NCBI RefSeq assembly: GCF_030435805.1
Contig: NC_081291.1
Location: 11,617,001-11,681,000 of the forward strand
Source: Mustela lutreola
Lineage: Eukaryota > Chordata > Mammalia > Carnivora > Mustelidae
Length of the DNA stretch: 64,000 bases
Reading direction: 5' to 3'
The notes beneath the pieces were generated by a model, which saw nothing but the letters and a program-made list of their open reading frames with translations, had not been told where the DNA came from and ran no database searches. Positions 1 through 11,876 of this stretch are shown here, one piece after another (position 1 is the first letter of the stretch; each line of letters begins with the position of its first letter). The position numbers were made by a program, and so were the translations under genes.

Positions 1-135
1 TGATCCCCAAACCAGGCAAAGACCCTACCAAAAAGGAGAATTTCAGACCAATATCATTAATGAATATGGATGATAAGATTCTCAACAAGATCCTAGCAAA
101 CAGGATCCAATAGCACATTAAAAATATTATCCACC

Positions 136-926
136 TGCGGAGAAAGGGGAACCCTCCTACACTGTTGGTGGGAATGCAAGCTGGTGCAGCCACTCTGGAA
201 AACAGCATGGAGGTTCCTCAAAATGTTGAAAATAGAACTGCCCTATGACCCAGCAATTGCACTATTGGGTATTTACCCTAAAGATACAAATGTAGTGATC
301 CAAAGGGACACATGCACCCGAATGTTTATAGCAGCAATGTCCACAATAGCCAAACTATGGAAAGAACCTAGATGTCCATCAACAGATGAATGGATCAAGA
401 AGATGTGGTATATATACACAATGGAATACTATGCAGCCATCAAAAGAAATGAAATCTTGCCATTTGCAACAACATGGATGGAACTAGAGCGTATCATGCT
501 TAGCGAAATAAGTCAAGCAGAGAAAGACAACTATCATATGATCTCCCTGATATGAGGAAGTGGTGATGCAACATGGAGGCTTAAGTGGGTAGAAGAATAA
601 ATGAAACAAGATGGGATTGGGAGGGAGACAAACCATAAGTGACTCTTAATCTCACAAAACAAACTGAGGGTTGCCGGGGGGAGGGGGTTGGGGAGAAGGG
701 GGTGGGATTATGGACATTGGGGAGGGTATGTGATTTGGTGAGTGCTGTGAAGTGTGTAAACCTGGTGATTCACAGACCTGGGGATAAAAATATATGTATA
801 TAAAAAATATATGTTTATAAAAAAAAAAAAAAAAAAAAAAGAAATCTAAAAAAATTTTAATGTGTGGTTAAGCTGGCTAAGATTAAAATAAATTTAATAA
901 AAATAATGTTTTTATATCAAAAAAAA
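136..926 (+). mobile_element. Young 5'-truncated L1 (lineage A) with a probable 3' transduction
   Basis: This element starts inside the end of ORF2 at the [14 protein letters not shown] region and keeps the ORF2 C-terminus (frame open to 555) and its 3' UTR. The last 122 residues match those of the L1 at 36791-40607, so it is young. The L1 body ends in an A tract (about 819-840). A further 78 bases of non-L1 sequence (841-918) follow, then a second A tract (919-930). It is flanked by aaaaatattatccacc (120-135) and aaaaatactatccacc (927-942), a target-site duplication with one mismatch. The interrupted ORF2 resumes directly after it. Confidence 0.9.
841..918 (+). other. Putative L1 3'-transduced segment
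   Basis: This segment is not L1. It lies between the element's own A tract and a second A tract, inside the same target-site duplications. AATAAA occurs at 887-892 and 896-901, the second about 18 bases before the final A tract. This is the layout expected when L1 transcription reads through its weak signal and uses a genomic one downstream. Confidence 0.75.
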
Positions 927-3348
927 AAAAATACTATCCACCATGACCAGGAGAGATTCATCCCTGGGTTACAAGGATGGTTCAACATTCACAAATCAAA
1001 CAATGTGATAGAACAAAGTAATAAGAGAAGAGAGAAGAACCACATGGTCCTCTCAATTGATGCAGAAAAAGCATTTGATGAAATCCAGCATCCATTCCTG
1101 ATCAAAACGCTTCAAAGTATAGGGATAGAGGGAACATTCCTGAACCTCATCAAATCTATCTGTGAAAGGCCCACAGCAAATATCATCCACAATGGGAAAA
1201 AGCTTGCATCCTTCCCGTTGAGATCAGGAACAAGACAAGGATGCCCATTCTCACCACTCTTGTTCAACATAGTATTAGAAGTCCTAGCAACAGCAATCAG
1301 ACAACAAAGAGAAATAAAAGGTATCCAAATTGGCGATGAAGAATTCAACCTCTCTCTCTTCGCAGATGACATGATTCTTTATATGGAAAACCCAAAAGAC
1401 TCCACCCTCAAACTAATAGAACTCATACAACAATTCAGCAACGTGGCAGGATACAAAGTCAATGTACAGAAATCAGTGGCTTTCTTATACACTAACAATG
1501 AAAATACAGAAAGGGAAATTAGAGAATCAATTCCATTTACTATAGCACCAAGAATAAGATACCTGGGAATAAACCTAACCAAAGAGATAAAGGATCTGTA
1601 CTCAAGGACCTACAGAACACTCATGAAAGAAATTGAAGAAGACACAAAAAGATGGAAGACCATTCCATGCTCTTGGATCGGGAGAATAAACATTGTTAAA
1701 ATGTCTATACTGCCTAGAGCAATCTACACTTTTAATGCTATTCCGATCAAAATTCCACCGGCATTCTTCAAAGAGCTGGAGCAAATAATCTTAAATTTTG
1801 TATGGAATCAGAAGAGACCCCAAAACGCTAAGGAAATGTTGAAAAGCAAAAATAAAGCTGGGGGCATCACGTTACCTGATTTCAAGCTTTATTACAAAGC
1901 TGTGATCACCAAGACAGCATGGTACTGGCCTGAAAACAGAAACATAGGCCAGTGGAACAGAGTAGAGAGCCCAGATATGGACCCTCAACTCTATGGGCAA
2001 ATAATCTTTGACAAAACAGGAAAAATGTACACTGGGAAAAAAGACAGTCTCTTCAAAAAATGGTGCTGGGAAAACTGGGCACCTATATGTAGAAGAATGA
2101 AACTTGACCATTCTCTTACACTGTACACAAAGATAAACTCAAAATGGATAAAAGACCTCAATGTGAGACAGGAATCCATCAGAATCCTAGAGGAGACCAT
2201 AGGCAGTAATCTCTTCGATATCAGCCACAGCAACTTCTTTCAAGATATGTCTCCAAAGGCAATGGAAACAAAAAGGGAAAATAAACTTTTGGGACTTCAT
2301 CAAAATCAAAAGCTTCTGCACAGCAAAGGAAACAGTCAAGAAAACAAAGAGGCAACCCACGGAATGGGAGAAGATATTTGCAAATGACAGTACAGACAAA
2401 AGGTTGATATCCAGGATCTATAATGAGTTCCTCAAACTCAACACACACAAAACAGACAATTATATCAAAAAATGGGCAGAAGATATGGACAGACACTTCT
2501 CCAATCAAGATATACAAATGGCTATCAGAGACATGAAAAAACGTTCATCATCACTAGCCCTCAGGGAGATTCAAATTAAAACTACATTGAGATATCATCT
2601 TACACCAGTTAGAATGGTCAAAATTAGCAAGACAAGAAACAACATGGGTTGGAGAGGATGTGGAGAAAGAGGAACCCTCTTCCACTGTTGGTGGGAATGA
2701 AGTTGGTGCAGCCTCTTTGGAGAACAGTGTGGAGATTCCTCAAGAAATTAAAAATAGAACTTCCCTATGACCCTGCAATTGCACTACTGGGTATTTACCC
2801 CAACGATACAGATGAAGTGAAACGAAGGGCCATCTGTACCCCAATGTTTATAGCAGAAATGGCTACGGTCACCAAACTGTGGCAAGAACCAAGATGCCCT
2901 TCAACGGACGAATGGATAAGGAAGATGTGGTCCATATACACTATGGAGTATTATGCCCCCATCAGAAAGGATGAATACCCAACTTTTGTAGCAACATGGA
3001 CAGGACTGGAAGAGATTATGCTGAGTGAAATAAGTCAAGCAGAGAGAGTCAATTATCATATGGTTTCACTTATTTGTGGAGCATAACAAATAGCATGGAG
3101 GACATGGGGAGTTAGAGAGGAGAAGGGAGTTGGGCGAAATTGAAAGGGGAGGTGAACCATGAGAGACTATGGACTCTGAAAAACAATCTGAGGGTTTTGA
3201 AGGGACAGGGTGTGGGAGGTTGGGGTACCAGGTGGTGGGTAATTATAGAGGGCACAGATTGCATGGAGCACTGGTTGTGGTGCAAAAATAATGAATACTG
3301 TTATGCTGAAAATAAAAAATAAATTTTAAAAATAAAACAAAAGAAAAA

Positions 3349-4330
3349 TATCCTTTGGGTCCAAAAGGTGTCCCACAGGGAATCCATGTGCCTAAATGTG
3401 GGAGGAACAAGAGGGAAATGTGCCTAATGATCAGACCAAAGCAGCTGTAAATAACTCCTCTGCTGCAGTACCATAGCACAGACAATTGCAAACTGAATGA
3501 GACCTGGACATTTCTTGTGCAGTCCTAAGTCTGCATGGGGCACTGAAATTTGACCCATTCCTGATCTCTTGTCTGGGGACAGAGCTTCATCTTCTACCAT
3601 CTACCAACCAGACAGGTATTTTGATTTCCATGTAGAGACCTTCCTCACAGAGACCCCATCTTGATAAGTTTTACCACCCAATAGGGACTAAAGGAGAAGG
3701 TCAGGAGAATGAAACTCAAAAGCATGTAATTGAGGTCACCTGAGTGCCAATCCAGCCTAGTCCGGAACTGAGAGTTTTCTGTGGCTGTTTGCTGGCATAA
3801 TTAAGAAATTCACTGATTGATTCATTAATGTATATGTGATGCTAGAAATAGAAGTTAATATTGAACTCAGAAATACAAGGTTCAACGTTAACAACTAAAT
3901 CATAATAATGGAAACTCAATAAGACACGGGATGGGAAGCATAAAATAGGACATAGACCAAGGATATTTTCAGGTAACCTCAGTAGAAAAGCCAAGTCATA
4001 GCTGAGGAGGGACATACAGTGAAGTGAGGATATGTCTTTTCATTTTTAAGTTGGGACATAGTAGACTACATTTCTGCACTAAGGAGAAAATTCCTGACAA
4101 AAGAATTCTCACTGGTACATCTCTGTAAGAACAGTACATGAAGCATAATATCACTGTACCTCCTCCTTCTTGAGTATTCAAGTGAAAATTTTTACATGTA
4201 TTATGTGAAAAGGGGTATGCTAGTGAGCTTTCTTTATAATTATCCCACTACCTGTGAGCCTGAACATAGTCTGGCTTATCTAGCCACTCACTTTCTCCAT
4301 AGAAAATTGTCTGTGGGAGTCCATGGTGTT
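3349..4330. other. Single-copy DNA, no gene recognised
   Basis: No coding signal, RNA gene or young repeat is visible in these 980 bases. The short open frames here have no recognisable domain and no codon structure. Confidence 0.6.
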
Positions 4331-4545
4331 TCCAGTGGGATCAGAGTGGTTTTATTCCTGTTCTTTATTACATTCTTTTTTATTACTGTGTTCTATTTTT
4401 CACCATACAGTACATCATTAGTTTTTGTTGTGGTGTTCCATGATTCATTGTTTGCATATAACACACAGGATTCCATGCAATACATACCATCCTTAATTGC
4501 TCTTTATTTCACCAATTTAGTTACTTGCCATTTTTTTTTAATGTA
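4330..4545 (-). mobile_element. Old L1 3' UTR fragment, antisense
   Basis: The stretch 'ccatgattcattgtttgcat' and its flanks match, with many differences, the antisense L1 3' UTR at 62640-62730. It is diverged and truncated on both sides. Confidence 0.55.
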
Positions 4546-4852
4546 TGTGTAGATGTATTTGTGCAGAATGTGTCAGAGTGTGTAAGTTTTTTGTGGTAAA
4601 GTCTGTGAGTTAATCATAGTATATTCCCTCCACTGCTTTTTCTAGGGTTTTCCCCCCAAAAGAATTGATCTATTATCTTATTATTATTTACTTGTGGATA
4701 TCTGCTGTCCAAAAAATGAAAGTGAATGTCATTTTTCATACTTACTGCTCCCATATATTGCTTTATACATATTTCTGACCAGTGTTCATGTTCATAATTA
4801 ATTTCAGAGGTGGAATTTAGTGAATCACCAGTTGCCTAAAACACCAAGTGCA

Positions 4853-5048
4853 GGGGTGCCTGAGTGGCTCAGTTGGCAAAATCTGCTTTCAGCTTAGGTC
4901 ATGATTTCAGGGTTGTAGGATAGAGTCCCATGTCCACTCAGCAGGGGAGTATGCTTCTTCCTCCCCCTCTCCCTCTGCCCCTGCTCATGTGCTTCCGCTC
5001 ACTCACACTCTCTCTCAAATAAATAAGATCTCTAAAAAAATATTTTAC
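4853..5048 (+). mobile_element. Can-SINE (tRNA-Lys-derived)
   Basis: The tRNA-like head starts 'ggggtgcctgagtggctcag' (A box) and is followed by a pyrimidine-rich CT tract and an A-rich tail ending 'aaataaataagatctctaaa'. Approximate target-site duplications are caccaagtgca (4842-4852) and cacccagtgca (5049-5059). The B box is degraded, so this is an older copy. Confidence 0.9.
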
Positions 5049-6362
5049 CACCCAGTGCACATTACCTCATGTGCCTTCCTTAATGCCAATCACCCAATTA
5101 CCCTATCTCCCATCTACCTCCCCTCCAGCCACTTTCAGTTTGTGTCCTATAATCAAGAAATAAAAGAAATAAAAAATTTAAAAAAATAAATGGAAAAAAT
5201 AATAAAATGTGGAAGAAATTTTTTTTAAAAAAGAGTCTCTTATGGTTTCCCTCCCTCTCCATTTTTATCTTATTTTATTTTCCCTTCCCTTCTCCTGTGT
5301 TCATTTGCTTTCTTTCTTAAATTCCACATATGAATGAAATCATATGTTATTTGTCTTTCTCTGACTAGCTTATTTCACTTTATATATATATTCCAACTCC
5401 ATCATGTAATTACAAATGGCAAGATTTGATTCTTTAATGGCTGAGTTATATTGAATTGTGTATGTACACCACAACTTCTTTAACTATTCATCTGTTGATG
5501 GACATCTGGTCTCTTCCCATAGTTTAGCTATTGTGGACATTGCTGCAATAAACATTGAGGAGGGTCACCTGAGTGGCTCAGTCAGTTAAGCATCTGCCTT
5601 CAGCTCAGGTAACAATCCCAGGGTTCCGGGACTGAGTCCACCACCAGGCTCTTTGCTCAGTGGAGAGCCTGCTTCTCCCTCTGTCTCTGCTCATACCCTT
5701 GTATACACTCTTTCTTAGACAAATAAGTAAAATCTTTTTTAAAAAATTGAAGTACATGTGACCTTCAAATCACCGTGTTTTTACTGTTTGGATAAATACC
5801 TAGCAGTGCAATTGAGGGGTCATAGGGTAACTCTGTTTTTAACTTATTGAGGAAACTCCATACTGTTTTCCAGAGTGGTTCCATCAGTTTGCATTCCAAC
5901 CAAAAGCGTAAGCGTAAGAGTGTTCCCCTTTCTCCACATCTAAGCCAACATCTGCTGTTTCCTGAGTTGTTTATTTTAGCAATTCTGATTGTTTGAGGTG
6001 GTATCACCGTGGTTTTGATTTTTAATTTCCTGATGGTGAGTGATATTCATAATTTTTTCCATGTGTCTCTTAGCTGTTTACAGTTGCACCAAAAAACAAC
6101 AACAACAAGATATCTAGGAAGAAACCTAACCAAAGAGGCAAAAAGATCTGTATTCTGAAAACTGTAGAACACTTGTGACAGATTTGAAGAAGGCACAAAT
6201 AAATGTAAAAACATTCCATGCTCGTGCATTGGAAGGAAAAATATTATTAAAATGTCTATGCTTCCCAAAGCAATCTACATATTCCATGTAATCCTTATCA
6301 AAATACCACCAACATTTTTTACATAGCAGGAACAATCTAAAATTTGTAGGAAACCAGAAAAG
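5047..6362 (-). mobile_element. Old L1, antisense, with inverted 5' segment and nested SINE
   Basis: Bases 5047-5560 and 5750-6085 are antisense L1 3' UTR and ORF2 C-terminus; on the minus strand 5765-6007 reads [13 protein letters not shown] and then [13 protein letters not shown]. Bases 6104-6362 are L1 ORF2 in sense orientation, from a more upstream part of ORF2 (the NLTKE...KDLYS region). A 5' segment inverted relative to the 3' segment is the signature of twin priming. A Can-SINE sits inside at 5561-5742. The copy is diverged, with no long reading frame. Confidence 0.8.
5561..5742 (+). mobile_element. Can-SINE nested in L1
   Basis: Starts 'agggtcacctgagtggctca', has a CT-rich middle and a tail 'aaataagtaaaatc'. 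Approximate duplications aaacattgagg (5550-5560) and aaaaattgaag (5743-5753) flank it. The L1 sequence continues on both sides. Confidence 0.9.
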
Positions 6363-7066
6363 ACTCTAAATGTTGAGCACAATTTTTTATGGTTCTTTAC
6401 ACACAGGTCAGGAAATCACCATTACAAAATGGAGCCACACGATGATTTGTCCCTGGGAAGCTATGAAAAGGAAGTTCTGTGTCCTATTTCTATATTCCTT
6501 ATTGCAAGGGTTATATGACTGTGTATGCATTTGTATTCTAAACAATGTGTTGGAGTGGGTGACAGGGACAAAGAGTAACACACACCAGGAAGACACAGTG
6601 TATTATCTTGTGTACATGTGACAATGTGTGTGTGTGTGCATATGCACATTCCTCTGGGCAACTTGATGAGTGTGAGCAGTCCTCAGAGCAGAGATACACA
6701 AGCTCTCTTTCAATGAGACCCTTATAGTACACAGGCCAAACTTAAATATCAGATGATACTAAGGAGGGGTGTCAATGGACAGGAGCTTACTGGAACAAAA
6801 TCATAAAATGCAATATTTTGGACCATCAACTCTCTGTGACTTGAATTTTAAGCAGCTATGAGTCCACATGATTCTATGAAATTCATTACCACCAATTCTC
6901 ATCACTTCCCTACATACTGGCTTCCTTCTGAGCCTTGAGTTCTGACAGAAGCACTTAGTAGGGCCTTTGAACCATCTGTTCGAAGAACAGAACAGAACCA
7001 CCTGGTCTGTCAGGAAGACCTCCTCTCTTCCATCCTCTCTTCCATGAGGTATTTATTCAAATGCCA
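6363..7066. other. Single-copy DNA, no gene recognised
   Basis: No coding feature is supported. A short imperfect TG run lies at about 6625-6640. The many short open frames on the minus strand have no recognisable domain. Confidence 0.55.
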
Positions 7067-7080
7067 CCCTCTAAGCCAAT

Positions 7081-7252
7081 ATTTTTGTTTGTTTTTTGTT
7101 TTTTGTTTTTTTATTAGGTAGAGAGGCAGAGAGAGAGGAGGAAGCAGGCTCTCCATGGAGCAGAGATCCCGATGTGGGGCTTGATCCCAGGACCCTGGGA
7201 TCATGACCTGAGCTGAAGGCAGAGACTTTAACCCACTGAGCCACCCAGGTGC
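7081..7252 (-). mobile_element. Can-SINE, antisense
   Basis: Read on the minus strand the head is 'ggcacctgggtggctcagtg' with B box region 'gggatcaagcccc', then a CT-rich body and an A/T-rich tail. Flanking copies of ctaagccaat/ccaagccaat (to 7080, and about 7257-7267) are the target-site duplication. Confidence 0.93.
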
Positions 7253-7732
7253 CCCCTCCAAGCCAATCTTGAACTGAACACCCAACATAACACCCCATGC
7301 ACTGTCTTAACCTGCTCCATTTTCTTTAGAGCATCTGTCCCTGTCTCATGATTATTTAATTTTTATATCTGCTTCTATCGTTTAACCATCATTGAATTTT
7401 AGTGACTTTTGCTATTCAACACCCACTACTTTATGACTAGAATTCCCAAAACATGGTCGGCATTCAATATATTTCTCAAATGCATGAAATAATTTCTTAC
7501 TAAAACTGTATAATACCTGACCTTTTGGGGAATATCTGATGTTGCAATGAAAATTCCTAATAAGAGAGGAATCAGAATCCTCTCAAGGAGCTGAAATCTA
7601 TTCACATAATATTGCAATAAGATTTCATAACTGGAAAATATAAATTGTTGCATTTCCACAATGTGAGCAATGACCATTTTTGTGAAAATTAGTCATGTTA
7701 TTTTCCTTTGTGCTGGTAGTTCACTCCACCAC
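7253..7732. other. 5' flank of OR-1 with probable splice acceptor
   Basis: Single-copy sequence. Just before the OR-1 ATG, 'tttcctttgtgctggtag' (to about 7719) is a pyrimidine-rich AG acceptor followed by 13 bases to the ATG. The same arrangement precedes the other three receptors in the window, so the 5' UTR is probably spliced. Confidence 0.5.
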
Positions 7733-8671
7733 ATGGACCAAGGAAACAATACAGGAATTTCAGAGTTTGAGCTTCTGGGATTTTCAGAGGAACCAGAACT
7801 GCAGCCAATCATATTTGGATTTTTCTTTTCCATGTACCTGATCACGCTGTTTGGAAACCTGCTCATCATCCTGGCTGTCAGCTCTCATTCTCACCTTCAC
7901 ACCCCCATGTACTTCTTCCTCACCAACTTATCCTTTGTAGATATCTGCTTCACCTCCACCACAGTACCGAAGATGCTATGGAACATCCAGATTCAGAGCA
8001 AAGTCATAACCTATGCAGGCTGCATCACACAGATGTATTTTTTCATACTGTTTACAGGGCTAGACATCTTTCTCCTGACTGTGATGGCTTATGACCGCTT
8101 TGTGGCCATCTGTCACCCGCTACACTACACAGTCATCATGAACCCCTGGCTTTGTGGACTGCTGGTTCTCATGTCCTGGATTCTGAGTGCCTCGCATTCC
8201 TTGTTACAAACCTCTATGGTGTTGCAGCTGTCCTTCTGCACAGTCTTGGAAATCCCCCACTTTTTCTGTGAAATCAATCAGATAATCCAACTTTCATGTT
8301 CTGACACCTTTCTCAATAACATGGTGATATATTTTGCAGCTATGTTGTTGGCTGGTGGTCCCTTCATTGGTATCCTTTACTCTTACTCTAAGATAGTTTC
8401 CTCCATACGTGGGATCTCATCATCTCAGGGCAAGCATAAAGCATTTTCCACCTGTGCATCTCACCTCTCTGTTGTCTCTTTGTTTTATTGTACAAGCCTA
8501 GGAGTATACCTTAGCTCTGCTGCTACCCAGAGTTCCCACTCAAGTGCAGTAGCCTCAGTGATGTACACTGTAGTCACACCCATGCTGAATCCCTTCATCT
8601 ATAGCCTTAGAAACAAAGACATAAAGAAGGCTCTGATAAGATTCTGTGGGATGGCTGCTCTAAAACCATGA
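7733..8671 (+). CDS. Olfactory receptor, family 7 type (OR-1), intact
   Basis: This is a seven-transmembrane odorant receptor, a class A GPCR of olfactory sensory neuron cilia that couples to G-olf. The ATG at 7733 gives 312 residues, normal for the family. An upstream in-frame ATG at 7670 would add 21 residues but lies before the conserved acceptor, so I chose 7733 ([12 protein letters not shown]). Visible hallmarks: an N-glycosylation site NNT near the N-terminus, GNLLIILAV (TM1), LHTPMYFFL (TM2), [15 protein letters not shown] (end of TM3), SYSKIVSSI (TM5), [13 protein letters not shown] (TM6) and [14 protein letters not shown] (TM7). No stop or frameshift is present. The sequence is close to OR-2. 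Family 7 is assigned from the [16 protein letters not shown] start; I cannot name an orthologue. Confidence 0.95.
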   Translation: MDQGNNTGISEFELLGFSEEPELQPIIFGFFFSMYLITLFGNLLIILAVSSHSHLHTPMYFFLTNLSFVDICFTSTTVPKMLWNIQIQSKVITYAGCITQMYFFILFTGLDIFLLTVMAYDRFVAICHPLHYTVIMNPWLCGLLVLMSWILSASHSLLQTSMVLQLSFCTVLEIPHFFCEINQIIQLSCSDTFLNNMVIYFAAMLLAGGPFIGILYSYSKIVSSIRGISSSQGKHKAFSTCASHLSVVSLFYCTSLGVYLSSAATQSSHSSAVASVMYTVVTPMLNPFIYSLRNKDIKKALIRFCGMAALKP

Positions 8672-8732
8672 GTCGTCATGGGGCTTAGGAAGTGCCCACA
8701 ATTGCAGGGCCCAAAATTTGAACAAAATAAAA

Positions 8733-9577
8733 GTCCTTAGCAACAGCAATAAGACAACAAAGAGAAATGAAAGGTATTCAAATTGACAATGAAGAAGTCA
8801 AACTTTCTCTCTTTGCAGATGACATGATACTTTATATGGGAAACTCAAAAGACTCCACCCCTAAACTACTAGAATTCATACAGCAATTAGGTAATGTGGC
8901 AGGATACAAAAGAAATGTACATAAATCAGTTGCTTTCTTATACACTAACAATGAAAATACAGAAAGGGAAATTAGAGAATTGATTGCAGTTAATATAGCA
9001 CCAAGAACTATAAGATACCTGGAAATAGACCTAACCAAAGAGGTAAAGGATCTGTACTTGAGGACCTACAGAACACTCATGAAAGAAATTGAAGAAGACA
9101 CAAAAAGATGGAAGACCATTCCATGCTCATGGATCTAAAGAATAAACATTGTTAAAATGTCTATACTACCTAGAGTAATCTATACTTTCAATGCCATTCC
9201 AATCAAAATTCCACAGTATTTTTCAAAAAGCTGGAGCAAAAATCCTAAAATTTGTATGGAATCAAAAGGGACTCCGAATTACTTAGGAAATGCTGAAAAA
9301 GAAAAACAAAACTTGGGGCATCACGTTACCTGATTTCAAACTTTACTACAAAGCTGTGATCACCGAGACAGCATGGTACTGGCATAAAAACAGACATGTA
9401 GACCAGGGGATCAGAGTAGAGAGCCCAGATATGGACTCTCATCTCTATGGTCAAATAATCTTCAACAAATCAGGAAAAAATATACAGTGGAAAAATCACA
9501 GTCTCTTCAATAAATGGTGTCAGGAAAATTGGACAGCTATGTGTAGAAGAATGAAACACAACCATTCTTACACCAAA
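8733..9577 (+). mobile_element. L1 ORF2 fragment, sense
   Basis: Begins 62 bases after the OR-1 stop at the [16 protein letters not shown] region, passes FADDM (about 8811-8826) and stops at the [10 protein letters not shown] region with no 3' UTR. Several frame breaks occur (open pieces 8767-9138 and 9290-9625). Lack of a 3' end means part was deleted after insertion. Confidence 0.9.
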
Positions 9578-10090
9578 TGTTTAGATACTTTGATCAGATT
9601 GTGGAAGTGGTACATGTCTTTTTAATTTTTTTCCTAGAATTTCTATTTTTTTTACCTTTCTGTATAATTTATGAAACACATTTTATTAAGCTTCGTGATA
9701 TCTCTGATATTCAAGAGATTTTTCCCTTTGTCATTTTCCTATTCTTTCAATGCTATTTCTAACTTCGGATGTGAAATGTTCAGAACATTTTCATTTATTC
9801 AAAGGACTACATGAATGGGTTAAGAATAATTCTTCTAAAATAAAATATATCACAGTGAGCATTTTTTCTTTTTTGACTGAATACTATTCCCATGTAAAAA
9901 TCTACTCTTAGCTACCACAGCCATTTAAATAAGTTTATAACAGAGAAAAATCTGAGACCACTGCACTTTCCTTTTGTGAACATCTTTCCTTTGTATATCA
10001 CTACCTGAACTGCTCTGCCAGAGAATGCACTTTTTAATTTTAATTCAATTAATTAATTTTAATTTAATTCAATTAATTTTAATTCAATTT
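9578..10090. repeat. AT-rich single-copy DNA with a TTAATTTTAATTCAA repeat
   Basis: No gene is seen. Bases about 10030-10100 hold an imperfect repeat of TTAATTTTAATTCAA units, next to the tail of the antisense L1 that follows. Confidence 0.6.
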
Positions 10091-10094
10091 TAAT

Positions 10095-11255
10095 TCAATT
10101 ATTACATCATTAGTTTCAGACGTAGAGTTTAATACATCATCAGATGCATGTAACACCCACGGCTCATCACATCACTTGCCCTCCTTATCCCCTGTCATTC
10201 AGTTAACCTGTTACCCCACAGATGCCCCCTCAGCAACCCTCAGTTTGTTTTCCAGAGTTATGAGTCACTCATGGTTTGTCTCTCTCTCTGATTTCTTTCC
10301 CTTTAGTTTTCCCTCCCTTCCCTTGGGCTTCTCTGCATTATTTCTTACATTCCACCTAAGAGTGAAACCAAATGATAATTATCTTTCTCTGGTCTATTTC
10401 ACTTAGCTTAATATCCCCCAGTTCCATCCATGTTGATACAATGGAGGGTATTCGTTATGAGTAATGAGAAATGAGTAATATTCTATTGTATACTTGAACC
10501 ACATCTTCTTTATTCATTCATCTGTTGAAGGGCATCTTGGTTCATTCCACAGCCTAGCTATTGAGGACATTGCTTCTATGAACATTGGAGTCCATGTGAC
10601 CCATTATTTCACTACATTTGTATCTTTGGGGTAAATACTTAGTAGTGCAATTGCTGGGCCATATAGCAGCTCTATTTTTAATGTCTTGAGTAACCTCCAT
10701 ATGGTTTTCCAGGGTGACTGTAACAGCTTGCATTCCCACAATTGCATTCTCACATACTCATGACTGGGTTCACCTTTCTTCACATCCTCACCAACATTTG
10801 TTATTCCCTGGCTTGTTAATTTTAGACATTCTAACTGGTGTAAGGTGGTATGTCACTGTGGTTTTGATTTGTATTTCCCTGATGGCTAGTGATGTTGAGC
10901 ATTTTCTCATGTGTCTTTTGGCCATTTTTTTTTGTCCTCTTTGGAGAGGGTCTATTCATATCTTCTGCCTATTTCTTAACTGGATTATCTGTTTTATGAA
11001 GAGTTAGTTTTAAGTTCCTTATAGATCTTGGGTATCAGTCCTTTATCTAATATATCATTTGCAAATGTCTTCTTGAGTTCCATAGATTGTCTTATAGTTT
11101 TGTTGACTTCTGCTGTGCAGAATCTTTTTATCTTAATGAGGTTGAAGAGTTCATATTTTATTTTGTTTCCCTTACCTTTAGAGATATGTCTTGCAAGAAA
11201 TTGCTGCAGCTGTAGTCAAAGAATTTGTTACATGTCTTTTCCTCTAGGATGTACT
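10095..11255 (-). mobile_element. Old L1 3' end, antisense
   Basis: Antisense L1 3' UTR (10100-10440) followed by the ORF2 C-terminal part up to the 'tagagatatgtcttgcaaga' region. It is older than lineages A and B, with many frame breaks, and is 5' truncated. An (AT)n stretch follows at 11355-11393. Confidence 0.85.
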
Positions 11256-11354
11256 AGTGGCTATACATGATCATGGGAATTTATCTACACTTTAAGATCT
11301 TATTCTTAAAAAGCTTGTGTCCACCATGCCTCATATAGTCACTGAGGGGGGGGA

Positions 11355-11393
11355 AATATATATATATATATTAGCATATATATATATATATAT
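11355..11393. repeat. (AT)n microsatellite, interrupted
   Basis: Two AT runs separated by 'ttagc'. Confidence 0.9.
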
Positions 11394-11510
11394 GGAAGTA
11401 CATTTTTCCAAGAGGACTGTACACAGAAAGACAAATATGGAAAAAATAGGTTGATGTAATATGGCCTTAGAGTCAAGTTGAATTTAAAAATGATGAAGAT
11501 GATGATGATG

Positions 11511-11850
11511 AGAGATTATGCTGAGTGAAATAAGTCAAGTAGAGAGAGTCAATTATATGGTCTCACTTATTTGTGGAGCATAACAAATAGCATGGAGGAC
11601 ATGGGGATTTAGAGAGGAGAAGGGAGTTGGGGTAAATTGGAAGGAGTGATGAACCATGAGAGACTATGTACTCTGAAAAACAATCTGAAGGGTTTGAAGT
11701 GGTGGGGGGGTGGGAGGTTGGGGGATCCAGGTGGTGCGTATTAGAGAGGACACGGATTGCATGGAGCACTGGGTGTGGTGCAAAAATAATTAACACTGTT
11801 ATGCTGAAAATAAATAAAAAATAAATTTAAAAACATAAATAAAATGAAAT
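11511..11850 (+). mobile_element. L1 3' tail fragment (lineage B)
   Basis: Starts 'gagattatgctgagtgaaat', the last codons of ORF2, and carries the lineage-B 3' UTR to its A-rich tail. A short GAT repeat (about 11492-11511) sits at its 5' junction. Only about 340 bases were copied. Confidence 0.9.
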
Positions 11851-11876
11851 AGAGATGACGAAGCAAAATATTAAAG

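Larger units (their letters stand above)
1..3348 (+). mobile_element. L1 LINE, ORF2 and 3' UTR (lineage B), split by a younger L1
   Basis: Bases 1-135 and 943-3348 are one sense L1 that begins left of the window. The first part encodes the ORF2p reverse-transcriptase segment [19 protein letters not shown]; the second resumes at HHDQ and includes FADDM (about 1360-1376), the C-terminal region and the zinc-knuckle-like CWRGC...HCWWE. The reading frame is broken: it is open from 864 to 2387, shifts near 2390, and ends in several pieces. The 3' UTR (about 3086-3310) is the type that reads 'tggtttcacttatttgtggag' and ends 'gctgaaaataaaaaataaa'. I call this lineage B. It is an inactive fossil. Confidence 0.93.

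Noticed and set aside
6370-6732. Overlapping short open frames on both strands
   Set aside because: Under 90 residues, no domain, simple-sequence content, no partner elsewhere in the window.
7670-7732. Upstream in-frame ATG for OR-1 (21 extra residues)
   Set aside because: It precedes the conserved acceptor-like AG, and the family N-terminus begins at the ATG at 7733.
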